From Chlorobiota bacterium (GTDB taxonomy: Bacteria; Bacteroidota; Ignavibacteria; Kapaibacteriales; NICIL-2): a DNA stretch of 53,841 bases. The stretch spans positions 1-53,841 of the forward strand of contig JAOAGY010000018.1 in the NCBI GenBank assembly GCA_026415505.1, read 5' to 3'. Every line of letters begins with the position of its first letter. Position 1 is the stretch's first letter. The notes beneath the pieces are model-generated. The model was not told the origin of the DNA. It was given only the letters and a program-made list of their open reading frames with translations, and ran no database searches. Of this stretch, positions 1-9,392 are shown piece after piece. A program made the translations under genes and the position numbers.

Positions 1-717
1 GTCGGCGATGCGACCAGCGTCACCAACATCGCTCAAGACGGCTTGGACAACATCAGCAACCTCGTCCAGCAGATCAAGGACGCTGCCTCGACGGCATCGA
101 GCGGCGCACTCGGCACCGACGAAAAAGTCGCGCTCGCAAAAAGTGCCTATCGTCTGGCGCAGCAAATCCAAACCGTCGTCGATTCGACGGTCTTCGGCGG
201 TCGCCAGTTGCTCAGCGGCACATTCTCGGCAGAGTTCGTCATCGGTACCGGCGCGACCAACAACCTGCTGACGCTGGCAGTTGACCTGACCACGGGCAAT
301 GCCGACTTCGACATCAGCGGCTCGTCAGGGTTCAATCTGAACGCCACGAGCACAACCAGTTTTGCTGGTGTGGCGGGGCTGAACTTGCAGTCGCTCAACT
401 CCGTCTCGTCGAGCGATCTTGGAATTTTCAGCAACACGAACATCCAGACGACGCTGACGAGCTTGGCAACGGCGCTCAACAACATCAGCAAGGTGGCGTC
501 GTACTTGGGCGGTTTGACCAATCGGCTCAGTTCGCAGGAAGACGCACTCAAGTCGCAGGTGACCAACTACAACGCAGCGATTTCGCGGATCGAGGACGCC
601 GACGTGGCACAAGAGCAGCTCAAGCTCATCCGTGCGCAGTTCTTGCAACAAGCCTCGATCGTCTCGCTGGCGCAAGCGAACCAGAATCCGTCGACGTTCC
701 TGTCACTGTTCCGCTAA
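1..717 (+). CDS. Flagellin, C-terminal part (5' end outside window)
   Basis: The frame is open from the first base, so the gene begins upstream; 238 codons are visible. The protein is the structural subunit of the flagellar filament, exported through the flagellar type III channel. The start of the visible part (IAQDGLDNISNLVQQIKD) matches the N-terminal-side D1 helix, the middle is a Ser/Thr/Gly-rich variable segment, and the end (ISRIEDADVAQEQ...ANQNPSTFLSLFR) is the conserved C-terminal D1/D0 helix that packs in the filament core. No Cys is visible, as is usual for flagellins. A strong hairpin terminator follows. The TTG at 43 is internal and not a start. The family call is very secure; which flagellin paralogue it is cannot be told. 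Confidence 0.95.
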   Translation, partial: VGDATSVTNIAQDGLDNISNLVQQIKDAASTASSGALGTDEKVALAKSAYRLAQQIQTVVDSTVFGGRQLLSGTFSAEFVIGTGATNNLLTLAVDLTTGNADFDISGSSGFNLNATSTTSFAGVAGLNLQSLNSVSSSDLGIFSNTNIQTTLTSLATALNNISKVASYLGGLTNRLSSQEDALKSQVTNYNAAISRIEDADVAQEQLKLIRAQFLQQASIVSLAQANQNPSTFLSLFR

Positions 718-804
718 GCAAGCAGCAGACGGTACGCGTGAGCATCGGCAACCCAGCGTAGCGTTCAAAGCCCCCACAACGTTGCAGGCGTACCGTCAGC
801 GTTC

Positions 805-837
805 GAAGCCGCACATTCGGGATGAATGTGCGGCTTC
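805..837. terminator. Strong bidirectional hairpin terminator
   Basis: A perfect 14-bp inverted repeat, GAAGCCGCACATTC and its complement, encloses a 5-nt loop (GGGAT). It lies between the convergent ends of the flagellin gene and the response regulator/kinase gene, 8 nt from the latter's stop codon. On the plus strand a short T-run (ATTTTC) follows. It probably ends transcription from both sides; the T-tract is weak on the minus side. Confidence 0.75.
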
Positions 838-844
838 ACCATTT

Positions 845-1933
845 TCAGCAACGAGGAAGCCGGATAGTGACAGTCGTTCCGCTGTCGGGCAATGATTCAA
901 TGTGCAGTTCGCCCCCGTGCAATTCCACAAGACGCTTGGCGATCGTCAGCCCAAGACCGATACCCTGCTGCTCCCGAACGACACGATCGAACTGCCTATA
1001 GGCTCCAATACTGGCAATGTGCGCAGCGGTCATCCCTGCACCCTTATCGGCAATGCTGAATTCGACGACATTCCCTTCCAGAGAAAAGTCGAGATGCACC
1101 GGTGTTCCGGCTGCGGAAAACTTGAATGCGTTGTCGAGCAGCTCGTCGAGGACCTTGTGAAAGTTTTCTCCAGACATTGCCACGCCGACTCCTTCTGTGA
1201 TTTCGCCGATGAGAAGATCGCTTTGGCGACCGTAGCTCTGCGCTTTAGTCATCGCGATATCTGCGGCGACAGCAGTTGCTTCGTCGGTACGATGCTGACG
1301 CAATTGTTCGACAGCTCGACGATCGGCAGCGAGCGTCTCCAATTGAGCATAGACCAAAAAGTTTTCCGCGATGCGAAGCAAGCGTTGTGCACTGCTGCGA
1401 ATGTCGTCAGCGAGTTCGACGACGTCGGGATGATCGCCACCAATTGTCTTGATCGCTTGAGCTGCACCAAGAATCTGATTGAGCGGGGTACGGAATTCGT
1501 GCGGCAGTGCATACGTAACGTTGAGCTTGATCTCTTCGACACTGCGCTGCTGCACCTCGGATTTTTTCCACTGTGCCTCGATCGCCGAGAGCAGCTCTTC
1601 GATCGAGAACGGCTTGACCAAATAGTCATCGGCGCCGATGTCCATACCGGTTCGCATGTCGTTTTTCTCTGCGCGGGCTGTCAAAAACATGAACCGCAGC
1701 CCTGCTGTTTGTGGATCGTCGCGAAGGTGTTTGAGCACAGTGTAGCCATCCATCTCCGGCATGGACACGTCGCAAATGATCAGATCGGGATGATGTTGCC
1801 GCGCCAGTGCAAGTCCGTCTTTCCCGTTGTTGGCGGTCAACACGGTATAGCCTTCGAAGCGAAGGAGCGACGCAGTTCCCTCGATGATGTAATCGGAATC
1901 GTCAATGAGGAGAATTGTCCGAGCGTGACTCAT
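845..1933 (-). CDS. Hybrid protein: receiver domain followed by histidine kinase
   Basis: A 362-residue two-component protein in the order REC, HisKA, HATPase. The receiver (about 1-120) has the acidic pocket DDSD, phospho-acceptor D55 in CDVSMPEMDG and K107 in LVKPF. The H-box LPHEFRTPLN puts the phosphorylated His at 145. The ATPase part shows the N-box (DELLDNAFKF), G1 (DKGAGM) and G2 (GIGLGL). No membrane segment or DNA-binding domain is present, so it is a cytoplasmic relay. Its start overlaps the 3' end of the upstream PAS kinase gene by 32 nt, so the two are surely co-expressed and probably form one phosphorelay. The signal and the output are not visible. Confidence 0.9.
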   Translation of the reverse strand: MSHARTILLIDDSDYIIEGTASLLRFEGYTVLTANNGKDGLALARQHHPDLIICDVSMPEMDGYTVLKHLRDDPQTAGLRFMFLTARAEKNDMRTGMDIGADDYLVKPFSIEELLSAIEAQWKKSEVQQRSVEEIKLNVTYALPHEFRTPLNQILGAAQAIKTIGGDHPDVVELADDIRSSAQRLLRIAENFLVYAQLETLAADRRAVEQLRQHRTDEATAVAADIAMTKAQSYGRQSDLLIGEITEGVGVAMSGENFHKVLDELLDNAFKFSAAGTPVHLDFSLEGNVVEFSIADKGAGMTAAHIASIGAYRQFDRVVREQQGIGLGLTIAKRLVELHGGELHIESLPDSGTTVTIRLPRC

Positions 1934-3878
1934 CGGGAGAGCATTCGGTATGTTCGACGTCAGATGCCTCGACAGTACACGGCAGAGTCAAAACGGCGAG
2001 CATACCGCCCTCCGGCTGATTGCGGAGGGTCAGTGTGCCACCGGCTGCTTCGATCAGCGGTTTGAGCGTTGCCAAGCTCAAACCACTGCCGGGAATATTG
2101 CCACTGCGCGAACTGCGGAAGTACGGTGTAAACAGGCGATCCATTTCATCGGATGGAATGCCGATGCCGTGGTCGCGAACGGCGATACGGAGCAGCCCGC
2201 CATCGCACTCGGCAGTGACGTGGATATTTCCACCTTCGGGTCCGTATCGCGCTGCATTGTCCAGCAGCGCCTCCAGCGCGACGGTGAGCAATTCCGCATC
2301 CGTCACGATGCGCGGTGGTGTGTCGCACGTGACGACGACGTTGGCTTTTCGGCGCACGACGATCTCTAAGCGGCTGGTAAGCTCGCCAATGAGTGCTTCG
2401 ACATCCACCTCCGACGGACGAGCATCGGCACGTCCCAGCACTGCCGCACGCCGAGTGAACGAATGGACGATATGCTCCAGATCGCGCACACGAGCGACGA
2501 TCGAGGCGATGGTATCCTTGCGTTGCTCTTCGCTCATGACGGCGCCATAGCGATCGAGCAATTGTGCCGACGTCAAGATGCCCGCAAGCGGCGTGCGAAA
2601 TTCGTGCGACAATGTCGAGATAAATTGCGAACGAAGAGCGTTCATCACCTGCTCGTGCTCCAATGCACGGCGGACGGCGTTCTCGGCTTCGATCAGCGGG
2701 GTCACGTCATGACAAAACAACCGCCAGCCCGTATCGGTACGTGCAACCAGCCTCGTGTACGATCGTTCCCCCGCGTGGATCAGCGAGGTTTGTTGACTTG
2801 TTTGCCGCTGCTCGCACAAAGCAGGTAAATCGGTACCAATCGGATGTGCCGACAGATCGGCTCCTACGCGAAGCTGAGGGAATGCCGAGGCTGCCGCACG
2901 GTTGTAGAACGTGACCATGTACCGCTCGTCGCACTCGATGATCGGCTCGATGCTCTGTTCCAAGTACGACGCTGCATGGCGAAGCCGCTGTTCTGCAAGA
3001 GCGCGTTCGGTAATGTCGAGCACGACTTGCAGCACACCGTCCGTTCCATCCTCGTGAAAAATCCGCACGACATAATTGTCGAGCCATCGCGCGATACCGT
3101 GCCGATCGAAAAAGCGGTACTGCAGGTGAAGTGGCTCTGTCGTATTGCTTTCGAGCCATCGGCGATACAAACTCCGAACATGGTCACGGTCGTCAGGGTG
3201 AGTTCGCCCGTTCCACTCTTCGACCGGCGCCGCAATGTATTGCTCGGTGGTGTAACCTGTCACGCGCGTGAACTCGCTGTTGGCAATGACCCGACTGAGC
3301 GTACCGTCGGCGTAAGTCTCTTCGTACAAAATCCCGCACGGCATGTTTTCGATGAGGGTTCGGAATAGCCGTTCGCTGTGCTCCAGTTCAGCCGCGTAGC
3401 GTCGCTCGTTGGTAACGTCCACCATCGAGCCAAGCACTTCGACGACGCTTCCCCGCTCATCGCGGCGAAAGGGATGGAGCAAGGTCAAAAACGTTCTACT
3501 TCCGAGCGTATAGGTGAATTCGACATCCTCGCCTTCGAACGCCCGCGCCACCATCGGCATTGTCACTGCGTTGACTTCCTCCGGAAACAGCTCGCGTGGA
3601 CTTTTGCCGCGCACGTGTTCGGTCTTCAGTTCCCCTGCAAGACGCCCTTCGCGCAGGATGTACACCGGTTCGCCGTCTTCTTCGCGGCGGCGCAACAGAA
3701 TCGTCATCGTTTGGAGATTGGCGATAACGTCAATTGCTTCCTGGAGGGAAACCGGGTCGGCATCTTTTATCGAGGATTCCAACTGGCGCACGAACAGCTC
3801 CAGCCGCGAGCGCGTCACACCACGGCTGCCGAAATACGTGTACACTAAGTGGGCAATCCGGTTGCGCCAGTCGTCCAT
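1902..3878 (-). CDS. Cytoplasmic multi-PAS sensor histidine kinase
   Basis: A 658-residue kinase with no signal peptide or membrane segment. At least three PAS-like units fill residues 50-400: NSEFTRVTGYTTEQY with a PAC-type end DITERALAEQ marks the best one, and VTNERRYAAELEHSERLFRTLIENMP joins it to the one before. HisKA follows with H-box TLSHEFRTPLAG. The ATPase has N-box EALLDNAARYG, G1 DHGIGIP and G2 GSGLSLA. It presumably senses a cytoplasmic or redox/ligand signal and passes phosphate to a receiver, most simply the one in the overlapping downstream gene. The divergent leuS promoter lies upstream; a TATTTTC element at about 3,905-3,911 on the minus strand could be its own -7 box, but this is weak. 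Confidence 0.9.
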   Translation of the reverse strand: MDDWRNRIAHLVYTYFGSRGVTRSRLELFVRQLESSIKDADPVSLQEAIDVIANLQTMTILLRRREEDGEPVYILREGRLAGELKTEHVRGKSPRELFPEEVNAVTMPMVARAFEGEDVEFTYTLGSRTFLTLLHPFRRDERGSVVEVLGSMVDVTNERRYAAELEHSERLFRTLIENMPCGILYEETYADGTLSRVIANSEFTRVTGYTTEQYIAAPVEEWNGRTHPDDRDHVRSLYRRWLESNTTEPLHLQYRFFDRHGIARWLDNYVVRIFHEDGTDGVLQVVLDITERALAEQRLRHAASYLEQSIEPIIECDERYMVTFYNRAAASAFPQLRVGADLSAHPIGTDLPALCEQRQTSQQTSLIHAGERSYTRLVARTDTGWRLFCHDVTPLIEAENAVRRALEHEQVMNALRSQFISTLSHEFRTPLAGILTSAQLLDRYGAVMSEEQRKDTIASIVARVRDLEHIVHSFTRRAAVLGRADARPSEVDVEALIGELTSRLEIVVRRKANVVVTCDTPPRIVTDAELLTVALEALLDNAARYGPEGGNIHVTAECDGGLLRIAVRDHGIGIPSDEMDRLFTPYFRSSRSGNIPGSGLSLATLKPLIEAAGGTLTLRNQPEGGMLAVLTLPCTVEASDVEHTECSPDESRSDNSPH

Positions 3879-3963
3879 GAAGCTACGATACGGTTCGACT
3901 CGATGAAAATATCGGCAAACCCAGTGCCAACTTGCAAATTAGCGATGCCCTAAGCCCCTTCCG

Positions 3964-3971
3964 TACATTTG
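3964..3971 (+). promoter_or_regulatory. Bacteroidota-type -7 element for leuS
   Basis: TACATTTG matches TAnnTTTG exactly and ends 36 nt before the leuS ATG. No clear -33 TTG box is seen at the usual distance. It lies in the 129-nt divergent gap between the PAS kinase gene and leuS. Confidence 0.55.
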
Positions 3972-4007
3972 CACCCTTGAATTTTGCCAGCTAACTCAAT
4001 CGCGCCC

Positions 4008-6563
4008 ATGACGTTTTATCCCTTCGATCGCATCGAGCCGAAGTGGCAACAGTATTGGGACGAGCACGGCACATTTACGACCGTCGAAGATACCGCGAAA
4101 CCGAAGTTCTACGTGCTCGACATGTTCCCGTATCCGAGCGGTGCCGGTTTGCACATCGGTCACCCCGAAGGATACACCGCCACCGACATCGTCGCGCGTT
4201 ACATGCGTATGCGCGGATACAACGTGCTGCACCCGATGGGATGGGACGCGTTCGGATTGCCGACCGAGCGCTACTCGATGACGACCGGCATTCATCCCCG
4301 CATCGCGACCGCCGAGAATATCGCCACGTTCAAGCGTCAGCTCAAAATGCTCGGCTTCAGCTACGATTGGTCACGTGAGATCAACACCACCGAGCCGCGA
4401 TACTATCGCTGGACGCAGTGGATGTTTCGGCTCATCTACAATTCGTGGTACGACCACCAGCAGCAGCGTGCGCGACCGATCGAAGAGCTGCCGATCCCGC
4501 CCGATGTCACCGACGTCGAAGCCTACCGCGACGAGCATCGCTTGGCATACATGGCACTCGTGCCGGTCAATTGGTGCGAAGAGCTGGGCACCGTGCTCGC
4601 CAACGAAGAAGTTGACGAGTGGCGCGAAAAAGGCTACACCGTCGAACGCCGCCCTATGCGCCAGTGGATGGTACGCATCACTGCGTACGCCGAACGCTTG
4701 CTCGCCGACTTGGACTCGGTGGATTGGCCCGCCAGCACCAAAGAGATGCAGCGGAACTGGATCGGCAAGAGCGAAGGCGCCGAGATCGCATTCCCCATCA
4801 TCGGCACCGACGAATCGGTGACGGTGTTCACCACACGACCCGACACGCTCTTCGGCGCGACGTATCTGGTGCTCGCGCCCGAGCATCCCTTGGTCGAACG
4901 CATTACCGAACCGGACTGCAGCGAAGCAGTCGCACGGTACATCGCCGAATCGCAACAAAAGACCGAGCTGGAACGGACCGAGCTGGCGCGGGAAAAAACG
5001 GGCGTCTTCACCGGCGCGTATGCTCTCAATCCTGCCACCCGACGCGAGATTCCCGTTTGGATCGCCGATTACGTTCTGCTCCACTACGGCACCGGCGCGA
5101 TCATGGCGGTGCCGGCGCACGACCAGCGCGACTTCGAATTCGCCACGGTGTACGGACTGCCCATCGAGGTCGTCGTCCGACCGACCGACGGCGACGCAGA
5201 ACAACCGCTGACGGCTGCATTCACTGCCGATGGCATCGGTTGCAATTCGACCAACGATGAAGTTTCGCTCGACGGACTGCCGACACCGCAGGCGAAAGAG
5301 CGCATCATCGAATGGCTCGAAGCACGCGGCATCGGACGGCGCACCGTTCGCTACAAGCTGCGCGACTGGCTTTTCTCGCGTCAACGCTACTGGGGCGAGC
5401 CGATCCCGATCATCCACTTCGAAGACGGCTCGCGGCGTGTCCTCGACGAAGACGAACTCCCCTTGGAACTGCCACCGGTCAGCGAATTCAAACCGACCGG
5501 CACCGGCGAAAGCGTCTTGGCGACCGTTCCCGAGTGGATGAACGTGCTCGATCCGAAAACCGGCAAACGCGGACACTACGAAACGAACACGATGCCGCAG
5601 TGGGCTGGCTCGTGCTGGTACTACCTGCGCTTTTGTGATCCGCACAACGACGAGCGCTTTGCCGATCCCGACAAACTCTGCTACTGGCTGGGAAGCGATC
5701 CCGATCGCGGCGGCGTGGACCTTTACGTCGGCGGTGCCGAACATGCCGTGTTGCACTTGCTCTACGCACGCTTCTGGCACAAGCTGCTCTACGACTACGG
5801 CTATGTACCCACGAAAGAACCGTTCGCCAAACTCTTTCACCAAGGCTTGATTCTCGGCGAGGACGGGCGCAAGATGTCCAAGTCGCTCGGCAACGTCGTC
5901 AATCCCGACGACATCGTGCGTCAGTACGGCGCCGATGCGCTGCGCTTGTTCGAAATGTTCCTCGGACCGCTGGAAGCGACCAAACCGTGGTCGAGCAAAG
6001 GCATCGAAGGCGTCAAGCGTTTTCTCGACCGCGTCTGGCGTATGTACACCGAGCCCGACGGCTCTCTCAGCCGTGCGATCGCCGACGTGCCGATGACGCG
6101 CGATCAGCAGCGGCTGCTCCATCGCACGATCAAAAAGGTGCGCCAGGACATCGAATCGCTGTCGCTGAACACAGCAATCGCGCAGCTGATGATTTTCGCC
6201 AACGAATTCTCACGACTGGAAAAGCGTCCGCGCCAGGCAATGGAGACGTTCGTTCTGCTGCTGGCGCCCTTTGCTCCGCACATCGCCGAAGAACTCTGGA
6301 GTCTGCTCGGTCACGATCAATCGCTGGCGTACCATCGGTTCCCCGACTGGGACGAATCGCTCGTTGCCGACGAGTCGGTCGAGATCGTCGTGCAAGTCAA
6401 CAGCAAGGTTCGCGCCAAGCTCGTCGTACCCAACACCATTGAACAAGACGACCTCGAACGTCGTGCTCTCGAATGCGACGAGATTCGGCGTCACATCGGC
6501 AGTCGCCCGATCAAGAAAATCATCGTCGTGCCAGGGAAGCTGGTGAACATCCTGGTCGAATGA
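4008..6563 (+). CDS. leuS: Leucyl-tRNA synthetase
   Basis: Charges tRNA-Leu with leucine in the cytoplasm. The protein is 851 residues, close to the usual bacterial length. The class I signature HIGH is at 49-52 ([14 protein letters not shown]), the KMSKS loop is at 622-626 ([10 protein letters not shown]), and the CP1 editing domain lies between with [12 protein letters not shown] and [15 protein letters not shown], which includes the editing Asp region. The C-terminal anticodon-binding domain ends with the small LeuRS tail ([13 protein letters not shown]). An in-frame TTG exists 24 nt upstream, but ATG at 4008 fits both the family N-terminus ([12 protein letters not shown]) and the position of the TACATTTG element. 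It is monocistronic and convergent with the oxidoreductase gene. Confidence 0.98.
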   Translation: MTFYPFDRIEPKWQQYWDEHGTFTTVEDTAKPKFYVLDMFPYPSGAGLHIGHPEGYTATDIVARYMRMRGYNVLHPMGWDAFGLPTERYSMTTGIHPRIATAENIATFKRQLKMLGFSYDWSREINTTEPRYYRWTQWMFRLIYNSWYDHQQQRARPIEELPIPPDVTDVEAYRDEHRLAYMALVPVNWCEELGTVLANEEVDEWREKGYTVERRPMRQWMVRITAYAERLLADLDSVDWPASTKEMQRNWIGKSEGAEIAFPIIGTDESVTVFTTRPDTLFGATYLVLAPEHPLVERITEPDCSEAVARYIAESQQKTELERTELAREKTGVFTGAYALNPATRREIPVWIADYVLLHYGTGAIMAVPAHDQRDFEFATVYGLPIEVVVRPTDGDAEQPLTAAFTADGIGCNSTNDEVSLDGLPTPQAKERIIEWLEARGIGRRTVRYKLRDWLFSRQRYWGEPIPIIHFEDGSRRVLDEDELPLELPPVSEFKPTGTGESVLATVPEWMNVLDPKTGKRGHYETNTMPQWAGSCWYYLRFCDPHNDERFADPDKLCYWLGSDPDRGGVDLYVGGAEHAVLHLLYARFWHKLLYDYGYVPTKEPFAKLFHQGLILGEDGRKMSKSLGNVVNPDDIVRQYGADALRLFEMFLGPLEATKPWSSKGIEGVKRFLDRVWRMYTEPDGSLSRAIADVPMTRDQQRLLHRTIKKVRQDIESLSLNTAIAQLMIFANEFSRLEKRPRQAMETFVLLLAPFAPHIAEELWSLLGHDQSLAYHRFPDWDESLVADESVEIVVQVNSKVRAKLVVPNTIEQDDLERRALECDEIRRHIGSRPIKKIIVVPGKLVNILVE

Positions 6564-6592
6564 TCCGAAGCACTGCCCGAACGGTGGCTCTG

Positions 6593-7594
6593 TCACTCGG
6601 TCGAAATTCGCAAAACGATTTTCCCGAACTGCTCGCGATTGCGCAATCGTTCGAACGCCCTGTCGAATTGATCGAATGGGATGACCGAATCAACTATCGG
6701 CGCAATGCGATGACGCTCGACAAATTCCAGCATGGAACGGAAGTCGTCGTCGCTTCCCATCGTGCTACCGATGATGCGTAGCTGTTTCCAAAACAGACGG
6801 TGAACATCCAGATTGGGGACTTTGCCGAGCGTCGCACCATAGACGACAATGCGTGCTGCTGGCCGAGCAAGTGCGAGCAGGTGGTTGAATGGCTCGCCAC
6901 AGGTACCCTCGATACACATGTCGAAACCGCCGATCGAACGGCGTAGCTCTTCCCACCACGATTCAGCGGTATAGAGTACGCCGCATGTTGCTCCCAGCTC
7001 CAGCGATCGGCGGAGTTTCCATTCTGCTCCGCTTGTGACCGCTACCGTCGCATTCGTTGCTGCGCGCACAAACTGAAGCGCCATCAGCGCTACACCACCG
7101 CCGATTCCGGTGATGAGAACTGTATCGCTCGGATCGAGTTGACCTTGTACGAACACGGCACGATAGGCGGTCAAACCCGTTACCGGTAATGAGGCAGCTT
7201 CTTCGTCGCTCAGATGCGCCGGAGCTGGATGCAAACGATCGAGCGGGACGTCGAGATATTCGGCGAAAGTCCCTGGCGATGGCATGCCCAATATCGTGTA
7301 CTCGGCGCTCTGAGCACGGGGATCGCTTCCCCAGTGCTGATTCGGATTGATGACGACTCGCGTGCCGAGCAAGCGGCGATCGTCGGCGTTGACTTCGACG
7401 ACAATACCGCAGCCATCCGAACCGAGCACCGATGGATAGCGAATCTTTGCATACTTTCCTTCGACGATCCACTTGTCCCGATGATTCAATGCTGCAGTGA
7501 GCATCCGCACTCGTGCCCAGCCGCTCGGCAATTGTCCTGCGTCGAGCGACTCGAGCACGAGCCGATGCGGTGCGTCGAGTACAATCGCTTTCAT
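6593..7594 (-). CDS. Zinc-free MDR-superfamily oxidoreductase
   Basis: A 333-residue medium-chain dehydrogenase/reductase of the quinone-oxidoreductase/enoyl-reductase type. The N-terminal GroES-like fold includes ALNHRDKW and YPSVLGSDGCGIVVEV; the Rossmann part has GIGGGVALMALQF for NAD(P)H. The Cys/His ligands of catalytic-zinc alcohol dehydrogenases and the four-Cys structural zinc lobe are missing, so a hydride transfer to a quinone or activated double bond is likelier than alcohol oxidation. The start at 7594 is chosen because its ATG overlaps the TGA of the upstream response regulator (ATGA); the longer upstream frame is only read-through of that gene. The substrate cannot be deduced. 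Confidence 0.85.
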   Translation of the reverse strand: MKAIVLDAPHRLVLESLDAGQLPSGWARVRMLTAALNHRDKWIVEGKYAKIRYPSVLGSDGCGIVVEVNADDRRLLGTRVVINPNQHWGSDPRAQSAEYTILGMPSPGTFAEYLDVPLDRLHPAPAHLSDEEAASLPVTGLTAYRAVFVQGQLDPSDTVLITGIGGGVALMALQFVRAATNATVAVTSGAEWKLRRSLELGATCGVLYTAESWWEELRRSIGGFDMCIEGTCGEPFNHLLALARPAARIVVYGATLGKVPNLDVHRLFWKQLRIIGSTMGSDDDFRSMLEFVERHRIAPIVDSVIPFDQFDRAFERLRNREQFGKIVLRISTE

Positions 7595-7965
7595 TGACGT
7601 TGCGATGTGCGATAGTATTCTTCGATACTCTCGATGACGATGTCCGGGTCGATCGGTTTGGTAAAGAAATCGTTGGCACCGCACGCCAGGCAATACTGCC
7701 TCGCTGCGTCTGAATCAACCACCGTCACGATAGCGACATATGGCTGCACCTGGTGAGATTGCTGGCGGATGGCTTGCAAGACATCTATGCCGTCGTAACG
7801 AGGCAGTATCCAATCCACAAGTACCGCATCGAAGCGTTCGCGCTCGATGAGTTCCAATGCCCGGGCACCGTCGAGTGCAACTTCGACCGACCATCCATAT
7901 CGCTCGAAAACCGCACGAATATAGGCGGCAGTAACCGGGTTATCCTCTGCCACAAGGATTCGCAT
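7591..7965 (-). CDS. Single-domain response regulator (CheY/DivK-like)
   Basis: A 124-residue stand-alone receiver with no output domain. Conserved residues: AEDN acidic pocket near 7-9, phospho-acceptor D51 (LVDWILPRYDG), Thr at about 81 and K103 (FTKPID). The start at 7965 is supported by a good Shine-Dalgarno AAAGGAG 4-5 nt upstream, better than the ATG 24 nt before it. It acts by protein-protein contact when phosphorylated. Its stop overlaps the start of the MDR oxidoreductase gene by 4 nt, an unusual pairing that suggests the enzyme is co-expressed with, but not necessarily controlled by, the regulator. No cognate kinase is adjacent. Confidence 0.9.
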   Translation of the reverse strand: MRILVAEDNPVTAAYIRAVFERYGWSVEVALDGARALELIERERFDAVLVDWILPRYDGIDVLQAIRQQSHQVQPYVAIVTVVDSDAARQYCLACGANDFFTKPIDPDIVIESIEEYYRTSQRQ

Positions 7966-8022
7966 AGCACTCCTTTGCGTGCGTTGCATCGGCTGTGGAC
8001 GCAGCCGCTCGACATAGCTGCG

Positions 8023-9363
8023 TCAGGGTGCGTAAGACCTGCGACCGATGGCATAGTACTCGAAACCGCGCGCTGCAAGTTCATCGGGGTTCCACAGGTT
8101 ACGCCCATCAAAAATAACGTGTCCGCGTAAAGCCGTTTTCATCCGTTGCCAGTCGGGCGAACGGAATTCCCCCCATTCTGTTGCGATGATGAGTGCATCG
8201 GCACCGACGAGTGCGTGGTACATATCGCGTGCGTACTCGATGCGCTCGCCGACGACACGACGCGCCGTTTCGATCGCCTCCGGGTCGTATGCGCAGATCG
8301 TTGCTCCATCGCCGAGCAGCGCCGCGATCACTTTGAGCGACGGTGCTTCACGAACGTCGTCGGAGTTCGGCTTGAACGCAAGTCCCCAGACAGCAAATCG
8401 CCGTCCGGCAATGCTACCACCGAAGCGCTCTCGAATGCGGTTGACGAAGCGTTCCAACTGTTCGCGGTTGATGCGATCTGTCCACTCGACCAATCGCAGC
8501 GGCGCACCAGCTTCTTGCGCAGACCGACTCAACGCGCGAATATCTTTCGGCAGACAGCTACCCCCGAACCCGATTCCTGGATGCAAGTATCGCCGCCCGA
8601 TGCGCGGATCGAAACTCATCCCGAGCCGGACGAACTCGACATCGGCACCGACCGCCTCGCAGTAGCGACTCAATTCGTTCATGAACGAAATCCGCAGCGC
8701 CAAAAACGCATTCGAGGCGTATTTGGTCACCTCGGCGCTCTTTTCATCCATCACGATCAACGGGCGATCGTAATCGTTGACGAACGGACGGTACAGCTCT
8801 CGGAGAACCGCAACCACCTCAGGATCGCTGCTACCGATCACGACACGGTCCGGCGCAAGTGTTTCCTGGACCGCATTGCCCTCGCTCATGAATTCAGGGT
8901 TGCTGGCAACACGCAGATCGGCATCCGGCGCGACGCGACGAAAAATTTCACGGACTTTGTCCGATGTACCGACGGGCACCGTGCTACGTGTCACGATGAT
9001 TCGCCTGCCGCCGAGATTTTCCTCTCTGACAATGGCGGCGATGTCCTCTGCGGTCTGCAGAACGTATCGTACATCTGCCGAACCATCCTCATCGGGCGGC
9101 GTCGGTAGGCACAGAAAAATCACGGTCGCATTGCGTACCGCCATACGGAGATCGTCGGTGAAATGTAACCTCCCTTCGTGAACGTTGCGCTGCAACATCG
9201 GTTCCAAGCCAGGCTCGTAGATCGTGCTCTTCCCCTGTCGCAGATGTGTCACTTTCTCTGTATCCACATCCATACACCAAACAGTGTTGCCCTGCTCGGC
9301 AAAGCAGACACCCGAGACCAATCCGACGTAACCCGTACCTATGACACCAATCGAGAGCGACAC
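8023..9363 (-). CDS. ugd: UDP-glucose 6-dehydrogenase
   Basis: Oxidises UDP-glucose to UDP-glucuronate with two NAD+, supplying uronic acids for surface polysaccharide. 446 residues, normal for the family. The Rossmann motif GVIGTGYVGL is at 6-15, the sugar-nucleotide region includes RSTVPVGTSD and NPEFMSEG, and the catalytic Cys is C270 in GFGGSCLPKD. The C-terminal NAD-binding half includes WGLAFKPNSDDVREAPS. The start is GTG at 9363, the only one fitting the Rossmann strand. It is 29 nt downstream of the TldE-like gene and 57 nt upstream of the response regulator, so it may belong to the same minus-strand transcript as rpsF-rplI. Confidence 0.97.
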   Translation of the reverse strand: MSLSIGVIGTGYVGLVSGVCFAEQGNTVWCMDVDTEKVTHLRQGKSTIYEPGLEPMLQRNVHEGRLHFTDDLRMAVRNATVIFLCLPTPPDEDGSADVRYVLQTAEDIAAIVREENLGGRRIIVTRSTVPVGTSDKVREIFRRVAPDADLRVASNPEFMSEGNAVQETLAPDRVVIGSSDPEVVAVLRELYRPFVNDYDRPLIVMDEKSAEVTKYASNAFLALRISFMNELSRYCEAVGADVEFVRLGMSFDPRIGRRYLHPGIGFGGSCLPKDIRALSRSAQEAGAPLRLVEWTDRINREQLERFVNRIRERFGGSIAGRRFAVWGLAFKPNSDDVREAPSLKVIAALLGDGATICAYDPEAIETARRVVGERIEYARDMYHALVGADALIIATEWGEFRSPDWQRMKTALRGHVIFDGRNLWNPDELAARGFEYYAIGRRSYAP

Positions 9364-9392
9364 GGAATGTACTCCACGATGAGATTACTCCA

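Noticed and set aside
902-2065. 387-codon plus-strand frame
   Set aside because: Antisense to the receiver/kinase genes with intact catalytic motifs.
4371-6122. 583-codon open frame antisense to leuS
   Set aside because: Exact antisense of a highly conserved gene; the composition reflects the codon bias of leuS and no family resemblance or ribosome site is seen.
6564-6592. Terminator between leuS and the oxidoreductase gene
   Set aside because: No convincing stem with a T-run in this short convergent gap.
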